A DNA stretch of 6,254 nt from an uncultured Collinsella sp. (GCA_902492825.1 CABUMZ010000108.1:1-6254), one strand, 5' to 3'; counted from the first letter of the stretch, positions 1 to 5,042 are shown. Numbers and translations: made by a program. Notes: a model not told the origin generated them from the sequence alone.

Positions 1-49
1 TGAAGTTGAACGTCAGATTGTCCAAATGCGGCCCGCGCAGCGTCGAGCC

Positions 50-76
50 GTTACGCGGTTCGTAGAACCGCGTAAC
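50..76. repeat. Palindromic repeat copy 1, behind lysS
   Basis: Perfect inverted repeat: arms GTTACGCGGTT (50-60) and AACCGCGTAAC (66-76) with a 5-nt loop (61-65). It starts 2 nt past the lysS stop codon. The same 11-bp arms recur directly behind dtd at 4565-4592 with a different loop. Neither strand has a T-run after the stem, so this is not a classical intrinsic terminator. It may end or stabilise the lysS transcript, or belong to a dispersed palindromic repeat family. Bases 1-49 beyond it show open frames on both strands but nothing I can assign to a gene. Confidence 0.85.
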
Positions 77-78
77 TC

Positions 79-2043
79 TTAATACATCTTTGCGCCGGCG
101 GGGATGGAGGCGTCGAGCTGGATCAGGTTGAGGCGCTCCTCACCATCCTCCTCGTGGATGGCACTGATGAGCATGCCGCAGCTGGGGATGCCCATCATCT
201 TGCGCGGAGGCAGGTTGGTGATGGCGAGCAAGGTCTTGCCGACCAGGTCCTCGGGCTCGTAATAAGCGTGAATACCGGAGAGGATGGTGCGGTCGGTACC
301 GGTACCGTCGTCGAGCGTAAAGTTCAGCAGCTTCTTGGACTTCTTGACGGCCTCGCATGCCTTGACCTTCACAGCGCGGAAATCGCTCTTGGAGAAGGTA
401 TCAAAGTCGACGAACTCCTCAAACAGCGGCTCAACGGCGATCTTGGAGTAATCGAGCGTGGGCTTAAGCGACTTAACGAATGGGCTCGCGGCGTTGCCGG
501 CCTCTGCAGCCTTGGCGGCAGCGGCACCGGACTGGAAACCCTTCTCGGGCTTCATGTGCGGGAACAGCAGGACGTCGCGGATAGAAGCCTGGTTAGTAAG
601 CAGCATGACCACGCGGTCGATACCAATGCCAATGCCGCCCGCGGGAGGCATACCGTACTCGAGGGCGCGCACGTAGTCCTCGTCATACTCCATAGCCTCA
701 TCGTCGCCGCCGGCCTTCTCGGCCATCTGGGCAGCAAAGCGCTCAGCCTGGTCGACCGGGTCGTTGAGCTCGGAGAATGCGTTGGCGTACTCGTGGCCGG
801 CGATGACCAGCTCAAAGCGGTGAGTCAAACGCGGGTCGTCCTCAAAACGCTTAGCGAGCGGGCTGACCTCGATGGGGTAATCGCACACGAAGGTCGGGTT
901 GACGATGGTGTCCTCGCCCAGCTCATCGTAAATCTCGGCGATGATCTTGCCGGCAGTCCACTCGGGCTTGATCTCCAGGCCCTTCTCGCGCGCGGCGGCA
1001 GCAAGCTCCTCGACCGGCGTGTCGATGGTGACCTGCTTGCCGAGCACGTCGGAGACGATGTCGGTCATGGGACGGCTGGCCCACTCACCAGAAAGGTCGA
1101 TGGTCTGGCCCTGGTACTCGATGACCTCGGGGTTGCCGATGGCCTTGTTAGCCGCCTTAATGACACCCTGGGCGAGCGCCTTCATGCCCTCGAGGTCTGA
1201 GAAGGCACGGTAGGCCTCCATCGTGGTGAACTCGGGGTTGTGGGTAAGGTCCATGCCCTCGTTACGGAAGATGCGGCCGATCTCGAACACGCGCTCAAAA
1301 CCACCGACGATGCAGCGCTTGAGATGGAGCTCGGTGGCAATACGCAGGTAGCACTCCTGATCGAGCGCGTTGAAATGCGTGATGAACGGCTTAGCCGTAG
1401 CGCCGCCCTGGATGGTCTGCAGGATGGGGGTCTCGACCTCCATGTAGCCGTCGGACTCCATAAAGCGACGGAAGGTGGAGAGAATCTGCGAACGCTTACG
1501 GAAGGTCTCACGAACGTCGTCGTTGGCGATCAGATCGACATAGCGCTGGCGATAGCGGGTCTCCTTGTCGGAAAGACCGTGGAACTTCTCGGGCAGCGGA
1601 CGAACGGCCTTGGAAAGCAGGGTCGCGCTCTTAGGGGCAACGGAAAGCTGGCCGCGCTGGGTGCGCACGACCACGCCGGTCACGCCCAGGATGTCGCCCA
1701 GGTCGAGGGCCTTGAGCGTATTCCAGGCGGCCTCGTCCATGTCGTTGATGCGGCAGAACAGCTGAATCTCGGCAGTCGCATCGCGCACGACGATGAACAT
1801 GATCTTGCCCTGACCGCGCTTGGCGACCACACGGCCGGCGATCTTCACGACATCCTCGGTGTCCTCACCATCGGCAAGATCGGCGTACTTAGTCTCGATA
1901 TCGGCGACGTAGTCCTCAAGCTCAGAGTGCTCGGGATAGGGGTTCTGGCCCGCCTCGAACAGGGCGGCGCGCTTGGCCAGGCGGGTGGCGCGCTCGTCGT
2001 TGAGCGTCGATGCCTGATCGGCGGCGTTCTGGTTCTCTGCCAT
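79..2043 (-). CDS. lysS: Lysyl-tRNA synthetase (class II) with C-terminal tRNA-binding domain
   Basis: Cytoplasmic enzyme that charges tRNA-Lys with lysine using ATP. The 654-residue protein has an OB-fold anticodon-binding domain at about 65-145. A class II catalytic core follows to about 497. Motif 1 lies near 188-208, motif 2 near 251-278 (FRNEG, then HNPEFTTMEAY) and motif 3 at 464-477 (GMPPAGGIGIGIDR). An Ala-rich linker (about 503-522) leads to an extra domain at about 545-654 of the Trbp111/EMAPII/MetRS C-terminal type, with features such as SGIHAYYEPEDLVGK, LPPRKMMGIPSCGM and a final IPAGAKMY. Standard bacterial LysRS is about 490-510 residues, so this is a real fusion in one unbroken frame. 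The ATG start is supported by GAGGAG at 2051-2056 with 7-nt spacing. The gene lies downstream of greA, with a hairpin between them and a palindrome just after its TAA stop. The catalytic assignment is very secure; the role of the added domain (tRNA capture) is inferred from its family. Confidence 0.97.
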   Translation of the reverse strand: MAENQNAADQASTLNDERATRLAKRAALFEAGQNPYPEHSELEDYVADIETKYADLADGEDTEDVVKIAGRVVAKRGQGKIMFIVVRDATAEIQLFCRINDMDEAAWNTLKALDLGDILGVTGVVVRTQRGQLSVAPKSATLLSKAVRPLPEKFHGLSDKETRYRQRYVDLIANDDVRETFRKRSQILSTFRRFMESDGYMEVETPILQTIQGGATAKPFITHFNALDQECYLRIATELHLKRCIVGGFERVFEIGRIFRNEGMDLTHNPEFTTMEAYRAFSDLEGMKALAQGVIKAANKAIGNPEVIEYQGQTIDLSGEWASRPMTDIVSDVLGKQVTIDTPVEELAAAAREKGLEIKPEWTAGKIIAEIYDELGEDTIVNPTFVCDYPIEVSPLAKRFEDDPRLTHRFELVIAGHEYANAFSELNDPVDQAERFAAQMAEKAGGDDEAMEYDEDYVRALEYGMPPAGGIGIGIDRVVMLLTNQASIRDVLLFPHMKPEKGFQSGAAAAKAAEAGNAASPFVKSLKPTLDYSKIAVEPLFEEFVDFDTFSKSDFRAVKVKACEAVKKSKKLLNFTLDDGTGTDRTILSGIHAYYEPEDLVGKTLLAITNLPPRKMMGIPSCGMLISAIHEEDGEERLNLIQLDASIPAGAKMY

Positions 2044-2061
2044 AAGTTAGCTCCTCAAACT

Positions 2062-2094
2062 AAAACGCTCCCCAGGATTCGGTCCCAGGGAGCG
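2062..2094 (-). terminator. Hairpin with T-run between greA and lysS (terminator or attenuator)
   Basis: In minus-strand RNA the arms 2083-2094 and 2066-2077 form a 12-bp stem (two G-U wobbles) around a 5-nt loop, followed by TTTT (2065-2062). In plus-strand RNA the two wobble positions become C-A mismatches, so the structure is built for minus-strand transcripts. It lies 29 nt past the greA stop and only about 5 nt before the lysS ribosome binding site. It may end greA transcripts, attenuate lysS or affect lysS translation. The T-run is short (TTTTAGTTT), so partial read-through is likely. Confidence 0.7.
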
Positions 2095-2122
2095 AAAACA
2101 TACCTTTACGCGGGACCGTGGT

Positions 2123-2593
2123 CTAGCGTGCGATCTTGGCGATGGTGTAGACGCGAGTCTTGCCGGAAGGCGTAACGACCTCGACGGAGTCGCCCTCGCC
2201 GTGACCGATGATGGCGTGACCGACCGGAGACTCGTTGGAAATCTTGTGCTCGAGCGAGTTGGTCTCGGTGGTACCAACGAGCGTGACTTCCATGACCTCG
2301 CCGTTAGGATCAATCAGCGAAACGGTGGAACCGATGGAGACGGTCAGATCGCCCGTAGTGGCAGCAACCTGAGCGTTGGCAAGAATGGCCTGGATCTCGG
2401 CGATACGAGCAGCATTCTGGGCCTGCTTGTCCTTGGCGGCATCGTACTCGGAGTTCTCCGAAAGGTCGCCGAACGCGCGGGCTTCCTTGATGTCCTCGAC
2501 GATCTCCTTGGCGTAATCGCCCTCACGCCAGGCGAGCTCCTCGACGAGCTTCTGGCGGCCCTCAGCGGTCAGTACGATCTGGCTTGCGTCCAT
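2123..2593 (-). CDS. greA: Transcription elongation factor GreA
   Basis: Binds the secondary channel of RNA polymerase and stimulates cleavage of backtracked RNA, rescuing stalled elongation complexes. The 156-residue protein has the family's usual length of about 158. The N-terminal antiparallel coiled coil spans about 1-77. Its tip carries GDLSENSEYDAAK (42-54), including the acidic D43 and E46 that position the catalytic Mg2+. The C-terminal FKBP-like domain covers about 80-156 and contains SNESPVGHAIIGHGEGD. The ATG at 2593 is chosen because GGGGAG (2602-2607) precedes it with 8-nt spacing. An in-frame TTG at 2623 would add 10 unconserved residues and has no ribosome binding site. The gene follows the tatA terminator and precedes lysS, a neighbourhood also found in Firmicutes. 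A TTGACA hexamer lies upstream at 2629-2634, but I see no matching -10 box. Confidence 0.96.
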   Translation of the reverse strand: MDASQIVLTAEGRQKLVEELAWREGDYAKEIVEDIKEARAFGDLSENSEYDAAKDKQAQNAARIAEIQAILANAQVAATTGDLTVSIGSTVSLIDPNGEVMEVTLVGTTETNSLEHKISNESPVGHAIIGHGEGDSVEVVTPSGKTRVYTIAKIAR

Positions 2594-2641
2594 ACGGATA
2601 TCTCCCCAACTCTGATCAAACAATCAACTGTCAACAAAACG

Positions 2642-2674
2642 AAAAAGACCGGCTAGCCTGCGGGCAAGCCGGTC
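2642..2674 (-). terminator. Intrinsic terminator of tatA
   Basis: The minus-strand RNA forms an 8-bp perfect stem (GACCGGCT at 2667-2674 with AGCCGGTC at 2647-2654). It is extended by a mismatch, three more base pairs and a CGCA tetraloop. TTTTT (2646-2642), then C and GTTTT, follow. It lies 25 nt past the tatA stop codon and isolates tatA from greA. The stem also forms on the plus strand, but without a T-run there. Confidence 0.9.
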
Positions 2675-2699
2675 AGGTGCTCACCCCAAAGGGATGGGA

Positions 2700-2975
2700 C
2701 TACTCTGCGTCCGCGTCGCTGTCCTCTGCCTGCTTCTTCTTGGCAGCAGCGAGCTTGGCCTCGAGCTCAGCGATCTCCTTGTCCTCCTCGGACTGCTCGA
2801 CCACGACCTCCTCGGCCTGCTTGGTCTCGGCCTTATCGTCGCCCTCCATACCCTCACGGATATTCTTGACGGTAGAGCCAAGGGACTTGCCGAGCTTCGG
2901 CAGGTTCTTGGGCCCGAAGATAATCAGGACAACGACGAGAATAATGATGAGCTCAGGAGCCCTCAGTCCAAACAT
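2700..2975 (-). CDS. tatA: Twin-arginine translocase subunit TatA (TatA/E family)
   Basis: Membrane subunit that oligomerises with TatC to pass folded proteins with twin-arginine signal peptides across the cytoplasmic membrane. The 91-residue protein opens MFGLRAPELIIIL. A short hydrophobic segment (about 7-20) is followed by the FG hinge (F20-G21) and an amphipathic helix (about 24-42) containing LPKLGKSLG. The tail (about 43-91) is rich in Glu, Lys and Ala and probably helical; residues 61-84 look coiled-coil-like. The start at 2975 is fixed by GGAGGT at 2980-2985 and by the family N-terminus. A longer open frame continues upstream, but it reads through the promoter, the terminator and the tRNA and is not real. 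The gene appears to be a single-gene unit with its own promoter (3012-3040) and terminator. No tatC is in the window. TatB is less likely, given the short tail and Gram-positive TatA-like N-terminus. Confidence 0.93.
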   Translation of the reverse strand: MFGLRAPELIIILVVVLIIFGPKNLPKLGKSLGSTVKNIREGMEGDDKAETKQAEEVVVEQSEEDKEIAELEAKLAAAKKKQAEDSDADAE

Positions 2976-3011
2976 GTAGACCTCCACAATACAGCGAGAC
3001 AAGCTCGAATG

Positions 3012-3040
3012 AGTATACCGCGGGTATCGCGGTATCACAA
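3012..3040 (-). promoter_or_regulatory. Promoter of tatA
   Basis: On the minus strand there is a -35 box TTGTGA (3040-3035), a 17-bp spacer and a -10 box TATACT (3017-3012), close to the vegetative sigma consensus. Initiation would fall near 3005, giving a leader of about 30 nt that contains the GGAGGT ribosome binding site. The promoter starts 8 bp past the T-run of the tRNA-Pro terminator, so tatA should be transcribed independently of the tRNA. Confidence 0.75.
3015..3035. promoter_or_regulatory. Perfect dyad in the tatA promoter spacer (candidate operator)
   Basis: Arms ATACCGCG (3015-3022) and CGCGGTAT (3028-3035) form a perfect 8-bp inverted repeat around 5 bp. It fills the whole spacer and overlaps the edges of both the -10 and -35 boxes. 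A dimeric regulator bound here would block RNA polymerase or distort the spacer. The dyad is seen directly; its use as an operator is inferred, and no regulator is encoded in the window. Confidence 0.5.
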
Positions 3041-3048
3041 CACTAGCT

Positions 3049-3077
3049 AAAAAAAGGGACCGCAAGAAGCGGTCCCT
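3049..3077 (-). terminator. Intrinsic terminator of tRNA-Pro
   Basis: The minus-strand RNA forms a perfect 9-bp stem (AGGGACCGC at 3069-3077 with GCGGTCCCT at 3055-3063) with loop TTCTT. An uninterrupted T-run (3055-3049) follows, overlapping the last stem base. It begins 10 nt past the tRNA CCA end. Because ispE has no terminator of its own, this one probably ends both tRNA transcripts and ispE read-through transcripts. Confidence 0.93.
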
Positions 3078-3087
3078 CCTCATGCTC

Positions 3088-3164
3088 TGGTCGGGTTGAC
3101 TGGATTTGAACCAGCGACCCCTGCGTCCCGAACGCAGTGCTCTACCAAACTGAGCCACAACCCG
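3088..3164 (-). tRNA. tRNA-Pro (anticodon CGG)
   Basis: 77 nt including an encoded CCA (3088-3090). The acceptor stem CGGGTTG/CAACCCG is perfect. The D arm is GCTC-loop-GAGC, and the anticodon stem CTGCG/CGCAG is perfect. The anticodon loop TTCGGGA reads anticodon CGG, decoding CCG. The variable region is GGGTC, and the T arm is GCTGG-TTCAAAT-CCAGT with one G-U pair. C1-G72 and A73 fit bacterial proline tRNA identity. It lies between ispE and tatA and has a strong terminator. This isoacceptor reads only CCG, a frequent proline codon in G/C-rich genomes. Confidence 0.97.
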
Positions 3165-3172
3165 TTAGCTCG

Positions 3173-3178
3173 ACTATA
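3173..3178 (-). promoter_or_regulatory. Possible -10 box for tRNA-Pro
   Basis: TATAGT on the minus strand ends 8 nt before the mature tRNA 5' end, so initiation there would leave almost no leader. I find no convincing -35 box 16-18 bp upstream. The tRNA may instead, or in addition, be transcribed by read-through from ispE, which lacks a terminator. Confidence 0.35.
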
Positions 3179-3213
3179 GTAACAAAGATTTTCGCCGCGT
3201 GCTAGAGAAATTT

Positions 3214-4110
3214 TTATTTCTTTGGCGCGTCGATTTGAACCGTGTTGGGAATAAGCTCAGTCGCGCAGGCCCACCAGCCATTTTGCTGGGCAGCATCGGC
3301 AAGCCTTTCGACCGTGGCAGCGGTGTCGCAAATGGCAAACGAGCAGGCACCCGATCCGCACACATCTACAGCAACGGTTCCGTCCTGTTTACGCAGCCAG
3401 TCGAGGACCGTTTGAATCTGCGACTCCATCTGTGCGGAAATGACACCCAGATTGTTATGGATGAGTGCATATGCCGTCTCGGCATCACCAGCACGCAAGG
3501 CAGAAGCTATCGCGCCGGGCTTGTCCGCAGGCACCGGGGCCTCGTCAAAACGTCGATAGGCTTCAATTGTCGAAACGCTTGCCTCGCGCGGCTTGACCAG
3601 CACGACGGGCGTCGCGGGCAGCGCGGGGTACTCAGTTGCCAGCACGTCTCCCCCACCTACGTAGAACGCAGGACTCGCGTGCAAAAAGAACGGGACGTCG
3701 GCACCAATGCCCCGCGCAATGTCATCGAGCGCTGGGTCGGTGCGATCAATGCCCCAGAGCTCCGCCAAGGCGACAATGACCGCGGCCGCATCCGTCGAGG
3801 GGCCGCCCAAGCCGGCGCACAATGGAATGCGCTTCTCAATCGTCACGCAGATGTTTGCCTCGCGACCATAATGCTCGGCCATAGCAACCGCAGCCCGATA
3901 CGCCGTATTCTTTTGCATGGGAAAATCTGATGCTGGAACCGTCTGGACGGTCAGCGCCTGCAACGGCGTGACCGTCACGGTATCGGAAAGACCGACGGCC
4001 GCCATCAGGGAATCGACCCTGTGGTAGCCGCGGTCATCGCGCTCGGTATGAACCCCCAGGTAGAGGTTAATCTTTGCCGGCGCGGAAAGAGTCAGGGACC
4101 GATCGGTCAC
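3214..4110 (-). CDS. ispE: 4-(cytidine 5'-diphospho)-2-C-methyl-D-erythritol kinase
   Basis: GHMP-family kinase of the non-mevalonate (MEP) isoprenoid pathway; it phosphorylates the 2-hydroxyl of CDP-methylerythritol using ATP in the cytoplasm. The 298-residue length is typical. Seen in order: APAKINLYLGV (10-20) with catalytic Lys13, RGYHRVDSLM (27-36), the ATP-binding loop IPLCAGLGGPSTDAAA (95-110), IGADVPFF (135-142) with catalytic Asp138, and the C-terminal glycine motif CGSGACSF (251-258). The loop has Pro-Ser-Thr where most IspE proteins have Gly-Ser-Ser/Ala, an unusual but conservative-looking change. The start is GTG, 2 nt after the veg stop, with GAGGAG at 4119-4124 inside the veg 3' end and 8-nt spacing. 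This suggests co-transcription and probably translational coupling with veg. No terminator follows; tRNA-Pro begins 49 bp beyond the stop. Confidence 0.96.
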   Translation of the reverse strand: MTDRSLTLSAPAKINLYLGVHTERDDRGYHRVDSLMAAVGLSDTVTVTPLQALTVQTVPASDFPMQKNTAYRAAVAMAEHYGREANICVTIEKRIPLCAGLGGPSTDAAAVIVALAELWGIDRTDPALDDIARGIGADVPFFLHASPAFYVGGGDVLATEYPALPATPVVLVKPREASVSTIEAYRRFDEAPVPADKPGAIASALRAGDAETAYALIHNNLGVISAQMESQIQTVLDWLRKQDGTVAVDVCGSGACSFAICDTAATVERLADAAQQNGWWACATELIPNTVQIDAPKK

Positions 4111-4112
4111 CG

Positions 4113-4409
4113 TTAATGCTCCTCGAGCTGATTGCCGAGCGGGGTAAAGATATGCTCGCCGCTCTCGGGGTCGAACAACTCGACCTGGCCGGTGAGGACA
4201 TCGATATACTGGTAGGACTGACGCGACTTGCGGCCGCGACGCTCGTCGACCTCGACAATGAAGACGGCCGGGTGGACGCTCTTGATGGTGCCCATGCGCT
4301 CGACGACGCGGGTACGGCCCATGTTGGCCTTCACCTTGACGCGATCGCCCACCATATCGGTCAGCTTCTCGTGGATGTCGTCGACGTGATTGACTTCCAT
4401 CTCTTCCAT
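4113..4409 (-). CDS. veg: Veg family protein
   Basis: A 98-residue protein of the Veg family (formerly DUF1021). Its similarity to Bacillus subtilis Veg is visible along most of the length: GDRVKVKANMGRTRVVERMG (21-40), HPAVFIVEVDE (46-56) and QSYQYIDVLTGQVELF (64-79) match the Bacillus pattern of KAN-GR-ER-G, P-VF, SY-Y-D-LT and VEL. In B. subtilis, Veg promotes biofilm matrix gene expression by countering SinR; whether that holds here is unknown. The predicted fold is a small beta barrel, possibly nucleic-acid-binding. The ATG at 4409 is chosen because GGAGG (4418-4422) sits 8 nt upstream. A TTG at 4433 and an ATG at 4400 fit that site less well. The gene is followed by ispE after 2 nt; veg near ispE is also the Bacillus order. 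Confidence 0.9.
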   Translation of the reverse strand: MEEMEVNHVDDIHEKLTDMVGDRVKVKANMGRTRVVERMGTIKSVHPAVFIVEVDERRGRKSRQSYQYIDVLTGQVELFDPESGEHIFTPLGNQLEEH

Positions 4410-4436
4410 GAACAGGGCCTCCAGAAGGTGCAATTC

Positions 4437-4456
4437 AAAAAGGGGATAATACCCCT
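4437..4456 (-). promoter_or_regulatory. Small hairpin with T-run in the veg leader
   Basis: Minus-strand RNA AGGGG-TATTAT-CCCCT (4456-4441) followed by TTTT (4440-4437) resembles a short intrinsic terminator. It lies between the predicted veg start of transcription (near 4470) and the ribosome binding site at 4418-4422. The stem is only 5 bp, so it could be a weak attenuator, a stability element or chance. The loop TATTAT also resembles a -10 box but lacks a -35 box. Confidence 0.4.
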
Positions 4457-4476
4457 AAGATAGACAAAACTCTAAT

Positions 4477-4506
4477 ACTATAGCACCCTGCTGCCGCCAT
4501 ACGCAA
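4477..4506 (-). promoter_or_regulatory. Predicted promoter of veg-ispE
   Basis: On the minus strand there is a -10 box TATAGT (4482-4477), an 18-bp spacer and a weak -35 box TTGCGT (4506-4501). Initiation near 4470 would give a leader of about 60 nt. The position suits a unit starting with veg after the palindrome that ends dtd. The -10 is good; the -35 matches only the TTG half of the consensus. Confidence 0.5.
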
Positions 4507-4564
4507 GTAGCTAAATAAGCCCCGTCCCAAATACGTACCAGACGACAACCTCGCATGACCAGTT

Positions 4565-4592
4565 GTTACGCGGTTTGGTAAAACCGCGTAAC
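4565..4592. repeat. Palindromic repeat copy 2, behind dtd
   Basis: Perfect 12-bp inverted repeat: GTTACGCGGTTT (4565-4576) and AAACCGCGTAAC (4581-4592) around a 4-nt loop. It directly abuts the dtd TAG stop. It shares its outer 11 bp per arm with the palindrome behind lysS (50-76), while the loops differ. A 9-bp inverted repeat (4543-4551 with 4597-4605) encloses it and spans the stop codon. No T-run follows on the minus strand. It probably marks the 3' end of the rph-rdgB-dtd transcript, either as a non-canonical terminator or as a dispersed repeat. Confidence 0.88.
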
Positions 4593-5039
4593 CTAAAGGT
4601 TGTCGGTGTCCAAGACGATGGTGAATGGGCCGTCGTTGACAAGATCGACTTTCATATCGGCGCCAAAGATGCCGTGCGCCACGTGTTCGACATCTTGACG
4701 AACGAGCGTCAGGAAGTACTCGTAGAGCTCGTTGGCAACATCGGGTGCGCCGGCATCCGTAAACGACGGACGGCGACCGTGGCGGCAGTCAGCGAACAGC
4801 GTGAACTGCGACACCACGAGCACCTCGCCGTCGACATCGGCAAGCGCCAAGTTGGTCTTGCCGTTCTCGTCCTCGTTGATACGCAGCCCGCGGAGCTTGC
4901 CCCACAGCTTGTCGGCCTCGGCACGCGTATCGCCATGGCCCACACCCAGCAGCACCAGGTAGCCGCGTCCAATGCGGCCCACGCACTCGCCGTCGACCGT
5001 CACGCCGGCGTTGAGCACGCGCTGCGCCACCGCACGCAT
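4593..5039 (-). CDS. dtd: D-aminoacyl-tRNA deacylase (DTD)
   Basis: Hydrolyses D-amino acids (and glycine mischarged on tRNA-Ala) from tRNA, keeping D-residues out of proteins. The 148-residue length is standard for the homodimeric family. Visible motifs are MRAVAQRV at the N-terminus, SQFTLFAD (77-84) with GRRPSF just after (88-93), and the Gly-cisPro signature NDGPFT (135-140). The family usually has NxGPVT, so Phe139 replaces Val beside the chirality-proofreading proline. The ATG starts 3 nt after the rdgB stop, with GAGGAG at 5046-5051 overlapping the end of rdgB; the two are very likely co-transcribed and coupled. Its stop abuts a perfect palindrome. Confidence 0.96.
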   Translation of the reverse strand: MRAVAQRVLNAGVTVDGECVGRIGRGYLVLLGVGHGDTRAEADKLWGKLRGLRINEDENGKTNLALADVDGEVLVVSQFTLFADCRHGRRPSFTDAGAPDVANELYEYFLTLVRQDVEHVAHGIFGADMKVDLVNDGPFTIVLDTDNL

Positions 5040-5042
5040 GGC

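Noticed and set aside
20..30. GTCCAAATGCG near palindrome 1 resembling GTCCCAAATACG (4524-4535) near palindrome 2, same orientation
   Set aside because: Short, with an indel and a mismatch, and at different distances (19 and 29 nt) from the palindromes; not enough to claim a longer shared element.
1..82. Open frames running in from the left edge, including a plus-strand one ending at 80-82
   Set aside because: Fewer than 30 codons are visible, both strands are open, and part of the translation is the palindrome itself; no family is recognisable.
154..1200. 348-residue plus-strand open frame, and a similar one at 1240-2175
   Set aside because: Both are shadows of lysS (the second also of part of greA), with Leu/Gly/Asp/Val-rich translations and no motif.
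2629..2634. Consensus -35 hexamer TTGACA upstream of greA
   Set aside because: No -10-like hexamer occurs 16-18 bp downstream; the positions read GAGTTG/AGTTGG/GTTGGG. A greA promoter is likely somewhere here but I cannot place it.
2976..3158. In-frame upstream extension of tatA adding 61 residues (starting MAQFGRALRSG)
   Set aside because: It reads through tRNA-Pro, its terminator and the tatA promoter; the N-terminus is a translated tRNA. The TatA family start and GGAGGT place the gene at 2975.
3199..3930. 243-residue plus-strand open frame
   Set aside because: Antisense to ispE, whose kinase motifs are clear; no domain is recognisable in the shadow frame.
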